Source of the DNA: Maricaulis sp.
GTDB lineage: Bacteria > Pseudomonadota > Alphaproteobacteria > Caulobacterales > Maricaulaceae
Direction of reading: 5' to 3'
Assembly: GCF_015665295.1 (NCBI RefSeq)
Contig: NZ_JADFAJ010000016.1
Span: 175,716 to 239,715, forward strand
DNA length: 64,000 nucleotides
In this document: positions 8,207 through 16,367 of the stretch, piece by piece
Layout of the letters: each line of letters starts with the position of its first letter
Numbering within the stretch: the first letter of the stretch is position 1
Program-made: the position numbers and the translations under genes
Notes under the pieces: model-generated
Databases searched by the model: none
Told to the model about the DNA's origin: nothing
The model's input: only the letters and a program-made list of their open reading frames with translations

Positions 8207-8220
8207 GTTTATCGATAAAC
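8207..8220. promoter_or_regulatory. 14-bp perfect palindrome, candidate operator
   Basis: GTTTATCGATAAAC is a perfect palindrome in the divergent region between the 38-codon ORF (leftward) and rdgB (rightward). On the minus strand it would overlap the -10 region of a TTGCGC-headed promoter. Its TATCG core recurs at 8248-8264. A site for the adjacent XRE-type regulator is plausible. Confidence 0.4.
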
Positions 8221-8247
8221 AGAAAGTTTGCGGGGCGCAAGCGAAAA

Positions 8248-8264
8248 ATATCGTTTTTCGATAT
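8248..8264. promoter_or_regulatory. 17-bp inverted repeat, second candidate operator
   Basis: ATATCG (8248-8253), TTTTT, CGATAT (8259-8264) is a perfect inverted repeat about 40 bp from the 8207 palindrome and 46 bp upstream of the rdgB ATG. A further half-site-like GCGATAA follows near 8279. The region is much more AT-rich than its surroundings. Confidence 0.4.
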
Positions 8265-8309
8265 GAATTTTTCGAAAGGCGATAAATTGGATCGATCTGG
8301 AGGGCAGAA

Positions 8310-8903
8310 ATGGGCCAGGAAACCTGGGTATTGGCGAGCCATAATGCCGGTAAAATCAAGGAGATGGAGCGTATCCTCGCGCCGTTCGGCGTAACCCTGA
8401 AGAGCGCCCATGACCTTGCGCTTCCCGAACCGGAAGAAACCGAGACGACATTTCGCGGCAACGCGGCGCTGAAGGCCCGCGCCGCCTGCGAGGCAACAGG
8501 GCTGCCCTGCCTGGCTGACGATTCCGGTCTGGCGGTTGATGCACTGGGGGGTGATCCGGGCATCCATTCCGCCCGCTGGGCGGGTGAGCCGCGGGACTTC
8601 ATGCGTGCCATGCAGCGGGTCGAAGATGCGCTTGCCGCGTCGGGCAGTGGTAACCGGACTGCCCGGTTTGTCTGTACGATAGCGCTCGCGAGGCCCGGCG
8701 AGGACATCGTCTTTTTCGAAGGCGAAGTTGAAGGCGAGATCGTCTGGCCGCCTCGCGGGCCGGATGGGTTTGGTTATGACCCGGTCTTCCAGCCGGTTGG
8801 CCATAACCGCACCTTTGGTGAAATGAGCGCCGACGAGAAACGCCAGCTCAGCCATCGCGCCCGCGCACTCGATGCGATGATCGCAGCGGGTGTCCAGCGA
8901 TGA
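8310..8903 (+). CDS. rdgB: XTP/dITP pyrophosphatase (RdgB/HAM1)
   Basis: Hydrolyses non-canonical purine nucleoside triphosphates to keep them out of DNA and RNA. The 197-residue protein begins with WVLASHNAGKIKEMERIL, the nucleotide-binding loop. It then has ADDSGLAVDALGGDPGIHSARWAG and GPDGFGYDPVFQP, both diagnostic for the family. CTGGAGGG precedes ATG 8310. The stop overlaps the hemW start by 4 bp (ATGA), which suggests translational coupling. Confidence 0.96.
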   Translation: MGQETWVLASHNAGKIKEMERILAPFGVTLKSAHDLALPEPEETETTFRGNAALKARAACEATGLPCLADDSGLAVDALGGDPGIHSARWAGEPRDFMRAMQRVEDALAASGSGNRTARFVCTIALARPGEDIVFFEGEVEGEIVWPPRGPDGFGYDPVFQPVGHNRTFGEMSADEKRQLSHRARALDAMIAAGVQR

Positions 8904-10069
8904 CCAATCCCGCGCCGACCGATCTTGGCCGGGCACTGGGCCTTTACCTGCACTGGCCCTTTTGTGCGCGAATTTGCCCCTATTGCGATTTCAACGTCTA
9001 TCGCCCCAAGGGGGATGATGAGGCGTTGCTCGCCGCGATACTGGCGGACATGGCGAGCTGGCGGGACCACAGCGGACCGAGATCGCTCGCAAGCCTGCAT
9101 TTCGGCGGCGGTACACCTTCGCTCATGAAACCCGCCTGGATCGCCGCGGTGATCGAGACGGCGGACCGGCTCTGGGGATTGGAGGCGGGCGCCGAAATTG
9201 GCCTTGAGGCCAATCCGAACGATCAGGCTCGCTTTGACGGCATTGCCGCGGCCGGCGTCCGGCGCTTGTCGCTGGGGGTTCAGAGTTTCGACGATCCGGT
9301 CCTTGCAGCCCTCGGTCGTGACCATGATGGCGCCGGGGCACGTCAGGCGATCAACCGGGCCCTGGCAGCGTTCGACCGGGTCTCGGTCGACATGATCTAT
9401 GCCCACGCAGGGCAGACCCTGCCCGAATGGCGTGCCGAGCTGGGCGAGGCGCTGGCCAGCGGTGCAGGTCATGTCTCGGCCTATCAGCTGACCATCGAGC
9501 CGGGCACGGCCTTCGGCAAGCGAACCGAGCGGGGCGAGACCCTCGCCGTGGACGGAGACGGCGCTGCCGATCTCTACGAGCTGACGGGCGAGATGTGTGA
9601 AGCCGCCGGCTTTCCTGCCTACGAAGTCTCCAATCATGCCCGCAGCGCTGCCGACCGCTCGATCCACAACCGGATCTACTGGGAAGGCGGTGAGTGGATC
9701 GGTGTCGGACCCGGCGCGCACGGCCGGCTCGGGCGCAGCACGCAGGATGGGCGGATCGCGACCACAGCCAGCCGAAGGCCCGCCGACTATATCAATCGTG
9801 TGGCGCGTACCGGGTCGGGCCTGGCAGCGGACGGGCGCGAAATGCTCGCGCCGCTGGACGACATGATCGAGCGGGCCTTTCTCGGGCTTCGTGTCACCGA
9901 AGGCCTGGATCTCGATCATCTTGCCGTGACCACAGGATGCCAGCCGGACGCGGCGGGAATCGACCGGATGGTCGAAGGCGGCTTTCTGGTCCGGGACGGG
10001 ACGCGCATCCGCCTTACGACTGCTGGCCGACTTCTGGCGGACCGGGTTACGCGTGAGATATTGCCGTGA
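8900..10069 (+). CDS. hemW: HemW-like radical SAM protein, heme chaperone family
   Basis: Radical SAM enzyme related to coproporphyrinogen dehydrogenase HemN; HemW proteins bind heme and are regarded as heme chaperones. C22-x3-C26-x2-C29 in FCARICPYCDF is the cluster motif. LHFGGGTPSL, GVQSFDDPVLAALGR and YQLTIEPGTAF follow, and HNRIYWEGGEWIGVGPGAH is typical of HemW rather than HemN. Length is 389 residues, as expected. Often still annotated as oxygen-independent coproporphyrinogen III oxidase. Confidence 0.92.
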   Translation: MTNPAPTDLGRALGLYLHWPFCARICPYCDFNVYRPKGDDEALLAAILADMASWRDHSGPRSLASLHFGGGTPSLMKPAWIAAVIETADRLWGLEAGAEIGLEANPNDQARFDGIAAAGVRRLSLGVQSFDDPVLAALGRDHDGAGARQAINRALAAFDRVSVDMIYAHAGQTLPEWRAELGEALASGAGHVSAYQLTIEPGTAFGKRTERGETLAVDGDGAADLYELTGEMCEAAGFPAYEVSNHARSAADRSIHNRIYWEGGEWIGVGPGAHGRLGRSTQDGRIATTASRRPADYINRVARTGSGLAADGREMLAPLDDMIERAFLGLRVTEGLDLDHLAVTTGCQPDAAGIDRMVEGGFLVRDGTRIRLTTAGRLLADRVTREILP

Positions 10070-10073
10070 GCAG

Positions 10074-11387
10074 CTAGAAAGCCTCGACGGGTTCGAAGGT
10101 CAGCGGTGCCGGTTCGATCTCGCGCAGGCCGCGCGACCGGACTTCATAGATCGCCAGACCCCGCTCGATCAGACCGGTTCCCACGAAGCGGAACAGGCCG
10201 TCGGCGCCAAGAAAGCCCTGCTCTTCCTCGATCGCGGCACGGCTGAAGCCAAGTTCGCCACCATCGAGATGCGCCGCCAGGCTCATCGCGTCATAGGCCA
10301 GGCTGGCAATGCGCGACGGTTCGTTGCCGAAGGCGGCTTCATAGGCGGTTTCAAACGAGGTGCGGGCATCCAGGTCCGGGCCGGCAAACCAGCCACCATG
10401 CAAGGCCGGCTCGCGCAGCAGGTCCGGATCATTCCACAGGCCGGTGCCGAGGAAGCGGACGACCAGCGGATCGACAGCCTGAGAGATAAGAAGCGGCCCC
10501 AGCGCGCGTAGCCGTGTACCGCCTTCGGGAAGGATCACGGCCTGGAAGGGCGCCTCCGGGTCCGGGACCCAGGCCTCGCCCCGCAATTCATCGGCTTCTT
10601 CCGGTGTCAGCGGTTCGAACACGCCTTGTGCCAGTCGCGCCGAGGCTCGTGACATGGCCTCGACATCGCCGGTGTAAAAGCTTTCCGCCGCAATATGGCC
10701 GCCGGTCAGGGCGGCATTTTCCTGCAGGGACGCGTAAACGGCCATGCCATAGCGGCTCTGTGGGCCAAGATAGGCGAAGCGTTCAACGCCTTGACGGGTG
10801 GCGTATTCCACAATGCGGGCCACTTCGATCTCGGGCGGGAAACTCATCAGGTAGACGCCATCGCCGGCCACGGTCGTGTCGGTGGTGAAGGCGATAACCG
10901 GGATGTCGGCCTGCCGCGCCACCAGTGCGGCGGAAGCCACAGCGGGGCCGAACAGCGGTCCGATGATGATGTCAGCCCCGTCCTCAACGGCCGCCAGCGC
11001 AGCCGATCGCGCGCCCTGCGGTGTGCCCTGCGTGTCCTTGGGGATCAGCAAGAGATTGCCGCTGCCGCGTTCGAACAGGGCCAGCTCGGCCGCATTGAGC
11101 AGGCGAAGCGCTTCCGATCGTGCCCCGGAATTGTCGGCCGAAAAGGGCAGGAGGAGGGCGACGCGGGCGATGTCCCGCTCCGCCATGTGCGGCGGGATGA
11201 GGCCTGTGGCGACCGGTTCATCGACCGGTTCGGGCTCAATATCGACAGGCTCGTCTATCACCGGCTCCGGCGGAATATAGACTGGCGGTGGCGGAGTGGT
11301 CTGGGTCGTCCCGCAGGCGGCGAGCGCTCCAAGCATGGCAATGACAGCGAGGCAGCGCAGGCCCCGGCTTTGTGCCAATGTGTCCAT
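10074..11387 (-). CDS. LpoA-like outer-membrane lipoprotein with periplasmic-binding fold
   Basis: A 437-residue exported lipoprotein: signal peptide ending in the perfect lipobox LAAC (C25), then a Pro- and Glu-rich linker (about residues 30-60). A type I periplasmic-binding-protein domain follows (VALLLPFSADNSGARSEALRL, then ADIIIGPLFGPAV). This matches the C-terminal domain of LpoA/YraM, which activates penicillin-binding protein 1A in E. coli. The N-terminal TPR domain of enterobacterial LpoA is missing. It lies head to head with rsmI, as in the yraL-yraM locus. ATG 11387 is chosen because it gives a clean signal peptide; the frame is open to 11474 but that would overlap rsmI. Confidence 0.82.
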   Translation of the reverse strand: MDTLAQSRGLRCLAVIAMLGALAACGTTQTTPPPPVYIPPEPVIDEPVDIEPEPVDEPVATGLIPPHMAERDIARVALLLPFSADNSGARSEALRLLNAAELALFERGSGNLLLIPKDTQGTPQGARSAALAAVEDGADIIIGPLFGPAVASAALVARQADIPVIAFTTDTTVAGDGVYLMSFPPEIEVARIVEYATRQGVERFAYLGPQSRYGMAVYASLQENAALTGGHIAAESFYTGDVEAMSRASARLAQGVFEPLTPEEADELRGEAWVPDPEAPFQAVILPEGGTRLRALGPLLISQAVDPLVVRFLGTGLWNDPDLLREPALHGGWFAGPDLDARTSFETAYEAAFGNEPSRIASLAYDAMSLAAHLDGGELGFSRAAIEEEQGFLGADGLFRFVGTGLIERGLAIYEVRSRGLREIEPAPLTFEPVEAF

Positions 11388-11421
11388 CGACAGGGCGATA
11401 CGCGAATTGAAGACTGAAAGC

Positions 11422-12324
11422 ATGACCGAAACATCCCGGGAAATTCTTGGCGAAGCTATCCGCCGCAGCGGCAAGGGGCAAGCGCTCGGGCCGGGGCTCT
11501 ACCTCGTTTCAACGCCGATCGGCAATCTGCGCGACATCACGCTTCGCGCGCTTGATGTCCTTGGACAGGCAGATCGCGTGCTCGCCGAGGACACCCGCGT
11601 GACCAGGCGATTGCTCGACGCTTATGGCCTGCGCGTCGAACTCACGGCCTATCACGATCATAATGGCGAGCGGGTCCGGCCCAGAATTCTTGCTGATCTG
11701 GCGGCCGGCAAGCGGGTTGCCCTTGTGTCGGATGCTGGCACGCCGCTCGTTTCCGACCCCGGCTACAAGCTGGCCCGGGATGCCATCGCCGCAGATATTC
11801 CGGTGATCGCCATTCCCGGCGCCTCCGCCGTCCTCGCGGCGCTCGCGATTGCCGGCCTGCCGACAGACTGCTTCACCTTCGCGGGCTTCCCGCCGCAAAG
11901 GACCGGTCCGCGCGAGGCCTGGCTGGATGCTTTCCGTCATGTGCCCGGAAGCCTGGTCTTCTACGAAGGCGTGTCGCGCCTGCCTGCGATGGTAGCCAGC
12001 CTGGCCAAGGTGCTGGGTGACCGGCCGGCGGCGGTCTGTCGCGAGCTGACGAAACTGCATGAGGAAGCGCGACGTGGTTCCCTGACCGAGCTCGCGGCGC
12101 ATTATGCCGAGGCGGGCCCGCCGCGCGGCGAAGTGGTCATTGTCGTCGGACCGCCCGCCGCCGATGACTGGGATGCCGGCCGGATTGATGTCGCGCTGCG
12201 CGCGGCCCTGGAGGACATGCGGGTGAAGGAAGCGGCCAGTCATGTCGCCGAAGCGTCCGGCTGGCCCCGCCGCGATGTCTATGCCCGGGCGCTCGCGCTC
12301 AAGGACCGGGATCAGGAGCGGTGA
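11422..12324 (+). CDS. rsmI: 16S rRNA (cytidine-1402-2'-O)-methyltransferase RsmI
   Basis: SAM-dependent 2'-O-methylation of C1402 in 16S rRNA. LYLVSTPIGNLRDITLRA, VLAEDTRVTRRLL, ALVSDAGTPLVSDPGYKL and the FAGFPPQ segment are the family signatures of the tetrapyrrole-methylase-like fold. ATG 11422 gives 300 residues, near the usual 285-290. The upstream divergent lipoprotein gene starts only 34 bp away. The stop overlaps the yraN GTG by 4 bp. Confidence 0.95.
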   Translation: MTETSREILGEAIRRSGKGQALGPGLYLVSTPIGNLRDITLRALDVLGQADRVLAEDTRVTRRLLDAYGLRVELTAYHDHNGERVRPRILADLAAGKRVALVSDAGTPLVSDPGYKLARDAIAADIPVIAIPGASAVLAALAIAGLPTDCFTFAGFPPQRTGPREAWLDAFRHVPGSLVFYEGVSRLPAMVASLAKVLGDRPAAVCRELTKLHEEARRGSLTELAAHYAEAGPPRGEVVIVVGPPAADDWDAGRIDVALRAALEDMRVKEAASHVAEASGWPRRDVYARALALKDRDQER

Positions 12325-12704
12325 GCCGGGCGCGGCGGCAGGCGGAAGCCCGCGGCCGCTGGGCGGAGCGGCTGGCCATGGCCTGGCTGGTCGCCAAGGG
12401 TTATCGCCTGCTTGATCACCGTGCCCGCACTGCGGCGGGCGAGATCGACCTGGTAGCTCGACACGGCGACTACCTCGTTTTTGTCGAGGTCAAGGCTCGA
12501 CCGAGCATCGAACAGGCACTCGACTCTGTCGGGCCGCGCCAGCGCGCTCGCATCACCCGGGCGGCGTCAATCTGGCGCGCCTCGCGGCCCGCCCTGAAAG
12601 CGCTTCATTTGCGCTATGACCTTTTCCTCGTTGCGCCCGGGCGCTGGCCACAACACCGGCGCGCAGCCTGGATACCCGGAGATGGAGCGCGTGATCTGCT
12701 GTGA
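12321..12704 (+). CDS. yraN: YraN/UPF0102 endonuclease-like protein
   Basis: A 127-residue protein of the UPF0102 family with a restriction-endonuclease-like core: GEIDLVARHGDYLVFVEVKA (residues about 36-55) holds the D and ExK residues of that fold. Biological role unproven. The GTG start at 12321 overlaps the rsmI stop (GTGA), so it is translationally coupled. The rsmI-yraN pair is widely conserved in proteobacteria. Confidence 0.9.
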   Translation: MSRARRQAEARGRWAERLAMAWLVAKGYRLLDHRARTAAGEIDLVARHGDYLVFVEVKARPSIEQALDSVGPRQRARITRAASIWRASRPALKALHLRYDLFLVAPGRWPQHRRAAWIPGDGARDLL

Positions 12705-12810
12705 GTACCGCTTGCGCGATGGCGCTTGGCCTGCGCGCCGCGACTTGTCATGGTAGCGCGTCTGCAAATGACTAAGCTGGGGCGCGGGCGATTCGACAGG
12801 AGTTTCGTGC

Positions 12811-13503
12811 ATGGCCGACCGTCTTTCTTTGATCACCACCCTCTGTCTCGCCGGTCTTGTCGGGCTGGCCCCCGCGGCTTGCAGTTCTGTGGGGTCTGTT
12901 GGCCAGGAGCGGTCGATCGGGCGCCAGCTGGACGACACCAATGCCTCAGTCTCGATCAAGTCCGCCATGCTGCGATCTGAAGGCTTTGCGCTGGACGGGG
13001 TGGATGTGGAGGTGACCGAAGGAATAGCGCTTCTGACCGGGCGTGTGCCGCGCGAGGATGATCGCTTGATGGCCGAATGCCTCGCCTGGACCTCGGTGGC
13101 CGTGCGCAATGTCGCCAATGAGATCGAAATCGGCAGCGGTCAGGGTTTTCGCGACCGGACCCGTGATGCGGAGATCACGGCACGGGTGAACGGGCGGCTG
13201 ATTTCCGACCGTGCCGTGCGTTCCATCAATTTCAATGTCGAGACCCGGGCCGGTCGCGTCTATCTGCTCGGTGTTGCGCGCAATCGCGGTGAACTCGAGC
13301 GCGCCAGTGCTCATGCCTCGCTGGTGGAAGGCGTTCAGGAAGTGGTGTCCTACGTCCGGATTGCCGGTGTGCCGACCAATCTGCCTGCCCGCGGCGAGCG
13401 GCGCGCCGAAGCGTGTGCCGGTGAAGCCAATCCCGGGGTTGAATCCGGCGGCAGCCCCCCTAACTCCGGACCACAATTGCTGGGTGGACCGGAGACGAGA
13501 TGA
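12811..13503 (+). CDS. Double-BON-domain exported protein, DolP/YraP-like
   Basis: A 230-residue protein with a signal peptide and C24 at a lipoprotein-like site (PAAC, with an unusual Pro at -3). Two BON domains follow: about residues 45-110 (SIKSAMLRSEGFALDGVDVE) and 120-190 (EITARVNGRLISDRAVRSIN). E. coli DolP (YraP), in the same yraL-lpoA-yraN locus, is an outer-membrane lipoprotein with two BON domains that supports envelope integrity; synteny supports equivalence. A low-complexity tail rich in Gly, Pro and Ser follows the second domain. GACAGGAG precedes ATG 12811. It overlaps gshB by 4 bp. Confidence 0.85.
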   Translation: MADRLSLITTLCLAGLVGLAPAACSSVGSVGQERSIGRQLDDTNASVSIKSAMLRSEGFALDGVDVEVTEGIALLTGRVPREDDRLMAECLAWTSVAVRNVANEIEIGSGQGFRDRTRDAEITARVNGRLISDRAVRSINFNVETRAGRVYLLGVARNRGELERASAHASLVEGVQEVVSYVRIAGVPTNLPARGERRAEACAGEANPGVESGGSPPNSGPQLLGGPETR

Positions 13504-14447
13504 TGGCATGGCGTGTTGCGGTCCAGATGGACCCGATCGAGACGGTCAATGTGGACGCCGACACCACGTTCGCCCTGATGGAAGAGGCCCAGGCCCGGGG
13601 CGCTGAACTCTACGTCTATCATCCCGACCAGCTCGCCTGGCGGGAAGGCCGGATCCTGGCGCGGGCGCGACCGGTTCGCGTGAAACATGTCCAGGGCGAC
13701 CATGCCGAACTCGGCGAACCGTGCGTACTGGACCTGGCAAGCGATGTTGATGTGGTCCTCATGCGCCAGGATCCGCCCTTTGACATGGCCTATCAGACGG
13801 CGGCCCATCTCCTGGAAATGCTCAAGGGTGAAACCCTGGTGCTCAATGATCCGTTCTGGGTCCGGTCGAGCCCGGAAAAGATCCTGCCGCTACTCTTTCC
13901 CGACATCATTCCGCCGACCCTGATCACCCGCGACCTCACTGCCCTCGCCGGCTTTCGGGACCAACATCAGGACATCATCATCAAGCCGCTTTACGGCAAT
14001 GGCGGCGCAGGGGTCTTTCGCCTCAAGCCGGGTGACGGCAATTTTTCCGCCCTGCTCGAGACCTTCTTCGCCATGTCGCGCGAACCCGTGATCGCCCAGG
14101 CTTTCCTGCCGGCGGTCTCGGCTGGTGACAAGCGCATCCTGATCATCGACGGAGAGCCTGTCGGTGCCATCAACCGGGTACCGCAAACCGGTGAAACACG
14201 ATCGAACATGCATGTCGGCGGGGTCGCCGAGGCGTCCGGGCTGACCGCCAGCGACATGCGGATCTGCGAGGCAATCGGGCCGACTCTCAAGCAGCGTGAC
14301 CTCGTGCTGGTCGGGATCGATGTCATTGGTGACCGCCTGACCGAAATCAACGTCACCTCGCCGACGGGCGTCCAGGAGCTTCGCCGCTTCTCGGGGGTCA
14401 ATGCCTGTGCGGCCTTCTGGGATGCGGTCGACCGACGTATCGGCTAG
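13500..14447 (+). CDS. gshB: Glutathione synthetase
   Basis: ATP-dependent ligation of glycine to gamma-glutamylcysteine. The 315-residue ATP-grasp protein has VLMRQDPPFDMAYQTAAHLL, the ATP-binding IIIKPLYGNGGAGVFRL, RILIIDGEPVGAINRVP, the glycine-rich MHVGGVAEAS and EINVTSPTGVQE, all family hallmarks. GGAGACGAG precedes ATG 13500, which overlaps the previous stop (ATGA). The downstream 210 bp (14448-14657) hold no clear gene. Confidence 0.96.
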   Translation: MMAWRVAVQMDPIETVNVDADTTFALMEEAQARGAELYVYHPDQLAWREGRILARARPVRVKHVQGDHAELGEPCVLDLASDVDVVLMRQDPPFDMAYQTAAHLLEMLKGETLVLNDPFWVRSSPEKILPLLFPDIIPPTLITRDLTALAGFRDQHQDIIIKPLYGNGGAGVFRLKPGDGNFSALLETFFAMSREPVIAQAFLPAVSAGDKRILIIDGEPVGAINRVPQTGETRSNMHVGGVAEASGLTASDMRICEAIGPTLKQRDLVLVGIDVIGDRLTEINVTSPTGVQELRRFSGVNACAAFWDAVDRRIG

Positions 14448-14657
14448 ATCAAGCTGCACGCTTGACGTGTGCATCTTCATCGTACATGATTTGTTCCTGT
14501 TTTGATCCAGTTGCGCGCGAGCCTGTGGAAAACCCAATGATGCCGGATGCTTACTGGCGCGGGTTGTCTCCGGCAATCGTTGTGCCGCATCTGGTGGCGG
14601 GGCGCGACACAGGCCGCTGTCTGTGATTCAAATCCCCGGTATGCCGGGAGATTCGAC

Positions 14658-16187
14658 ATGGCGGCTCGCACAGCATCTGTGGCCTTTCACGGCGCCGAGG
14701 CCCGACTTGTGGATGTGCAGGTTCAGGTTGCAGGCGGGTCTCAGCCGATTTTTTCCATTGTCGGCCTCGCCGACAAGGCGGTGGCGGAGAGCCGGGAACG
14801 GGTTCGGGCCGCCTTTTCCGCCCTCGGCCTGTCGCTGCCGTCCAAACGGTTGATCGTCAATCTCGCGCCGGCGGACCAGCCCAAGGAGGGTGCACATTTC
14901 GATCTGCCCATTGCAATTGGTGTACTGGCGGAACTGGATGTTCTGCCCAAGGATGTCGCTGAGGACTATCTGGCATTCGGCGAGCTTGGCGCTGACGCGC
15001 GCATCCGGCCTGCACCCGGAGCCCTGCCTGCGGCAGTCGCCGCCCACGCCTCTGGGCGTTCGCTGATCTGTCCGGAGGCTTGCGGTCCGGAAGCGGCCTG
15101 GGCTGGCGGAGACCTGGCCATTCTCGCGCCGACGACGCTGATCCAGCTGATCAACCACTTCAAGGGAAGCCAGGTGATCGATCGCCCGGCTCCGGGCGAG
15201 TTGATCGAGGCCGGCCCCGATGTCGACCTCCGGCAGGTCAAGGGCCAGGAAGGCGCCAAGCGCGCTCTCGAGATCGCTGCTGCCGGCAATCACAATCTTC
15301 TGATGGTCGGCCCGCCAGGTTCCGGAAAATCCATGTTGGCAGAGCGTCTGCCCGGTCTTCTGCCACCGCTCACCGCGCCGGAACTGCTGGACGTGTCGAT
15401 GATCCATTCGGTCGCCGGCCTGCTGGAACGCGGCCGGCTGACCCGGATGCGCCCCTTTCGCGCGCCGCATCATTCCGCCTCGATGGCGGCAATGGTGGGG
15501 GGCGGCAGCCGGGCGCGGCCCGGTGAAGCCTCGCTGGCCCATCGAGGCGTTCTTTTTCTCGACGAGCTCCCTGAATTCCACCCGCAAGTGCTCGACAGCC
15601 TGCGCCAGCCGCTGGAAACCGGCTCGATCACCGTGGCCCGAGCCAATGCGCATATTGCCTATCCTGCCCGCTTCCAGCTGGTCGCGGCGATGAATCCCTG
15701 TCGCTGCGGTGGAGGCGGCGTGGATGGCGCCAGCTGTCGCCGCGGGGCTCGCTGCGCGATTGATTATCAGGCCCGCATTTCCGGTCCGATGATTGACCGT
15801 ATTGACCTGCAAATACAGGTTCCGCCGGTTACGCCGGCCGATCTCGCCCTGCCGCCACCGGCCGAGGGTACGGCCGAGGCTGCGGCGCGGGTTTCTGCAG
15901 CCCGGGAGGCGCAGTCAGCGCGCGGGCATCTCAACGCCCAATTGCCGACGGACTTGCTCGATCATGCCGCCGCACCGGACCGGGCGGGTGAGGCCCTGAT
16001 CAACGAGGCGGCGATCCAGCACGCCCTGACCGCGCGCTCCTATCATCGCGTTCTGCGGGTTGCCCGGACCATCGCCGATCTCGACGGGCAGGAAGCCGTC
16101 CGGCGTATCCATATCGCTGAAGCCCTGTCCTGCCGCCGCGGCCTTCAACGCTCGGGCCCGGTGCCGGGCAGCCCGGCCCGGGCCTGA
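14658..16187 (+). CDS. comM: ComM/YifB family AAA+ Mg-chelatase-like ATPase
   Basis: AAA+ helicase-like protein that promotes branch migration during natural transformation in Vibrio and Haemophilus. The 509-residue product has the N-terminal Lon-substrate-like domain (RVRAAFSALGLSLPSKRLIV), Walker A GPPGSGKSM at residues 218-226, Walker B FLDELPEF, and the C-terminal Mg_chelatase_C region with RSYHRVLRVARTIADL. A four-cysteine segment CRCGGGG...CRRGARC sits near residue 355. ATG 14658 gives the conserved MAARTASVAF start. Two GATTC sites, the target type of the CcrM methyltransferase, lie at 14625 and 14650. Confidence 0.95.
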   Translation: MAARTASVAFHGAEARLVDVQVQVAGGSQPIFSIVGLADKAVAESRERVRAAFSALGLSLPSKRLIVNLAPADQPKEGAHFDLPIAIGVLAELDVLPKDVAEDYLAFGELGADARIRPAPGALPAAVAAHASGRSLICPEACGPEAAWAGGDLAILAPTTLIQLINHFKGSQVIDRPAPGELIEAGPDVDLRQVKGQEGAKRALEIAAAGNHNLLMVGPPGSGKSMLAERLPGLLPPLTAPELLDVSMIHSVAGLLERGRLTRMRPFRAPHHSASMAAMVGGGSRARPGEASLAHRGVLFLDELPEFHPQVLDSLRQPLETGSITVARANAHIAYPARFQLVAAMNPCRCGGGGVDGASCRRGARCAIDYQARISGPMIDRIDLQIQVPPVTPADLALPPPAEGTAEAAARVSAAREAQSARGHLNAQLPTDLLDHAAAPDRAGEALINEAAIQHALTARSYHRVLRVARTIADLDGQEAVRRIHIAEALSCRRGLQRSGPVPGSPARA

Positions 16188-16290
16188 AGGCGGCCGGTTC
16201 TGCAGCCAGACACCGCCAGCGCTGCTCCCCCCCTGCGCGGCTGCGATAAACCTGCGGACAGGTCACGCACACCGCTGCTTGGTCAGCCAC

Positions 16291-16323
16291 GCTTCAACGA
16301 GGCTTCAACGACGCTTCATTAAC
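16291..16323. repeat. Three tandem 11-bp direct repeats upstream of the hybrid kinase
   Basis: GCTTCAACGAG (16291-16301), GCTTCAACGAC (16302-16312) and GCTTCATTAAC (16313-16323) follow one another without a gap. One-helical-turn direct repeats are how PhoB/OmpR-family response regulators bind DNA. They end 44 bp upstream of the kinase ATG. The third copy contains TTAAC, a CtrA half-site-like sequence. Confidence 0.5.
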
Positions 16324-16367
16324 CCAAATCGACTATCCATCAGGCGGATCGATCCGAGGACAGCCGA

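Noticed and set aside
14590..14640. tRNA-like end (GATTCAAATCCCC) upstream of comM
   Set aside because: The flanks of the T-loop-like sequence do not pair and no acceptor or anticodon stem can be built.
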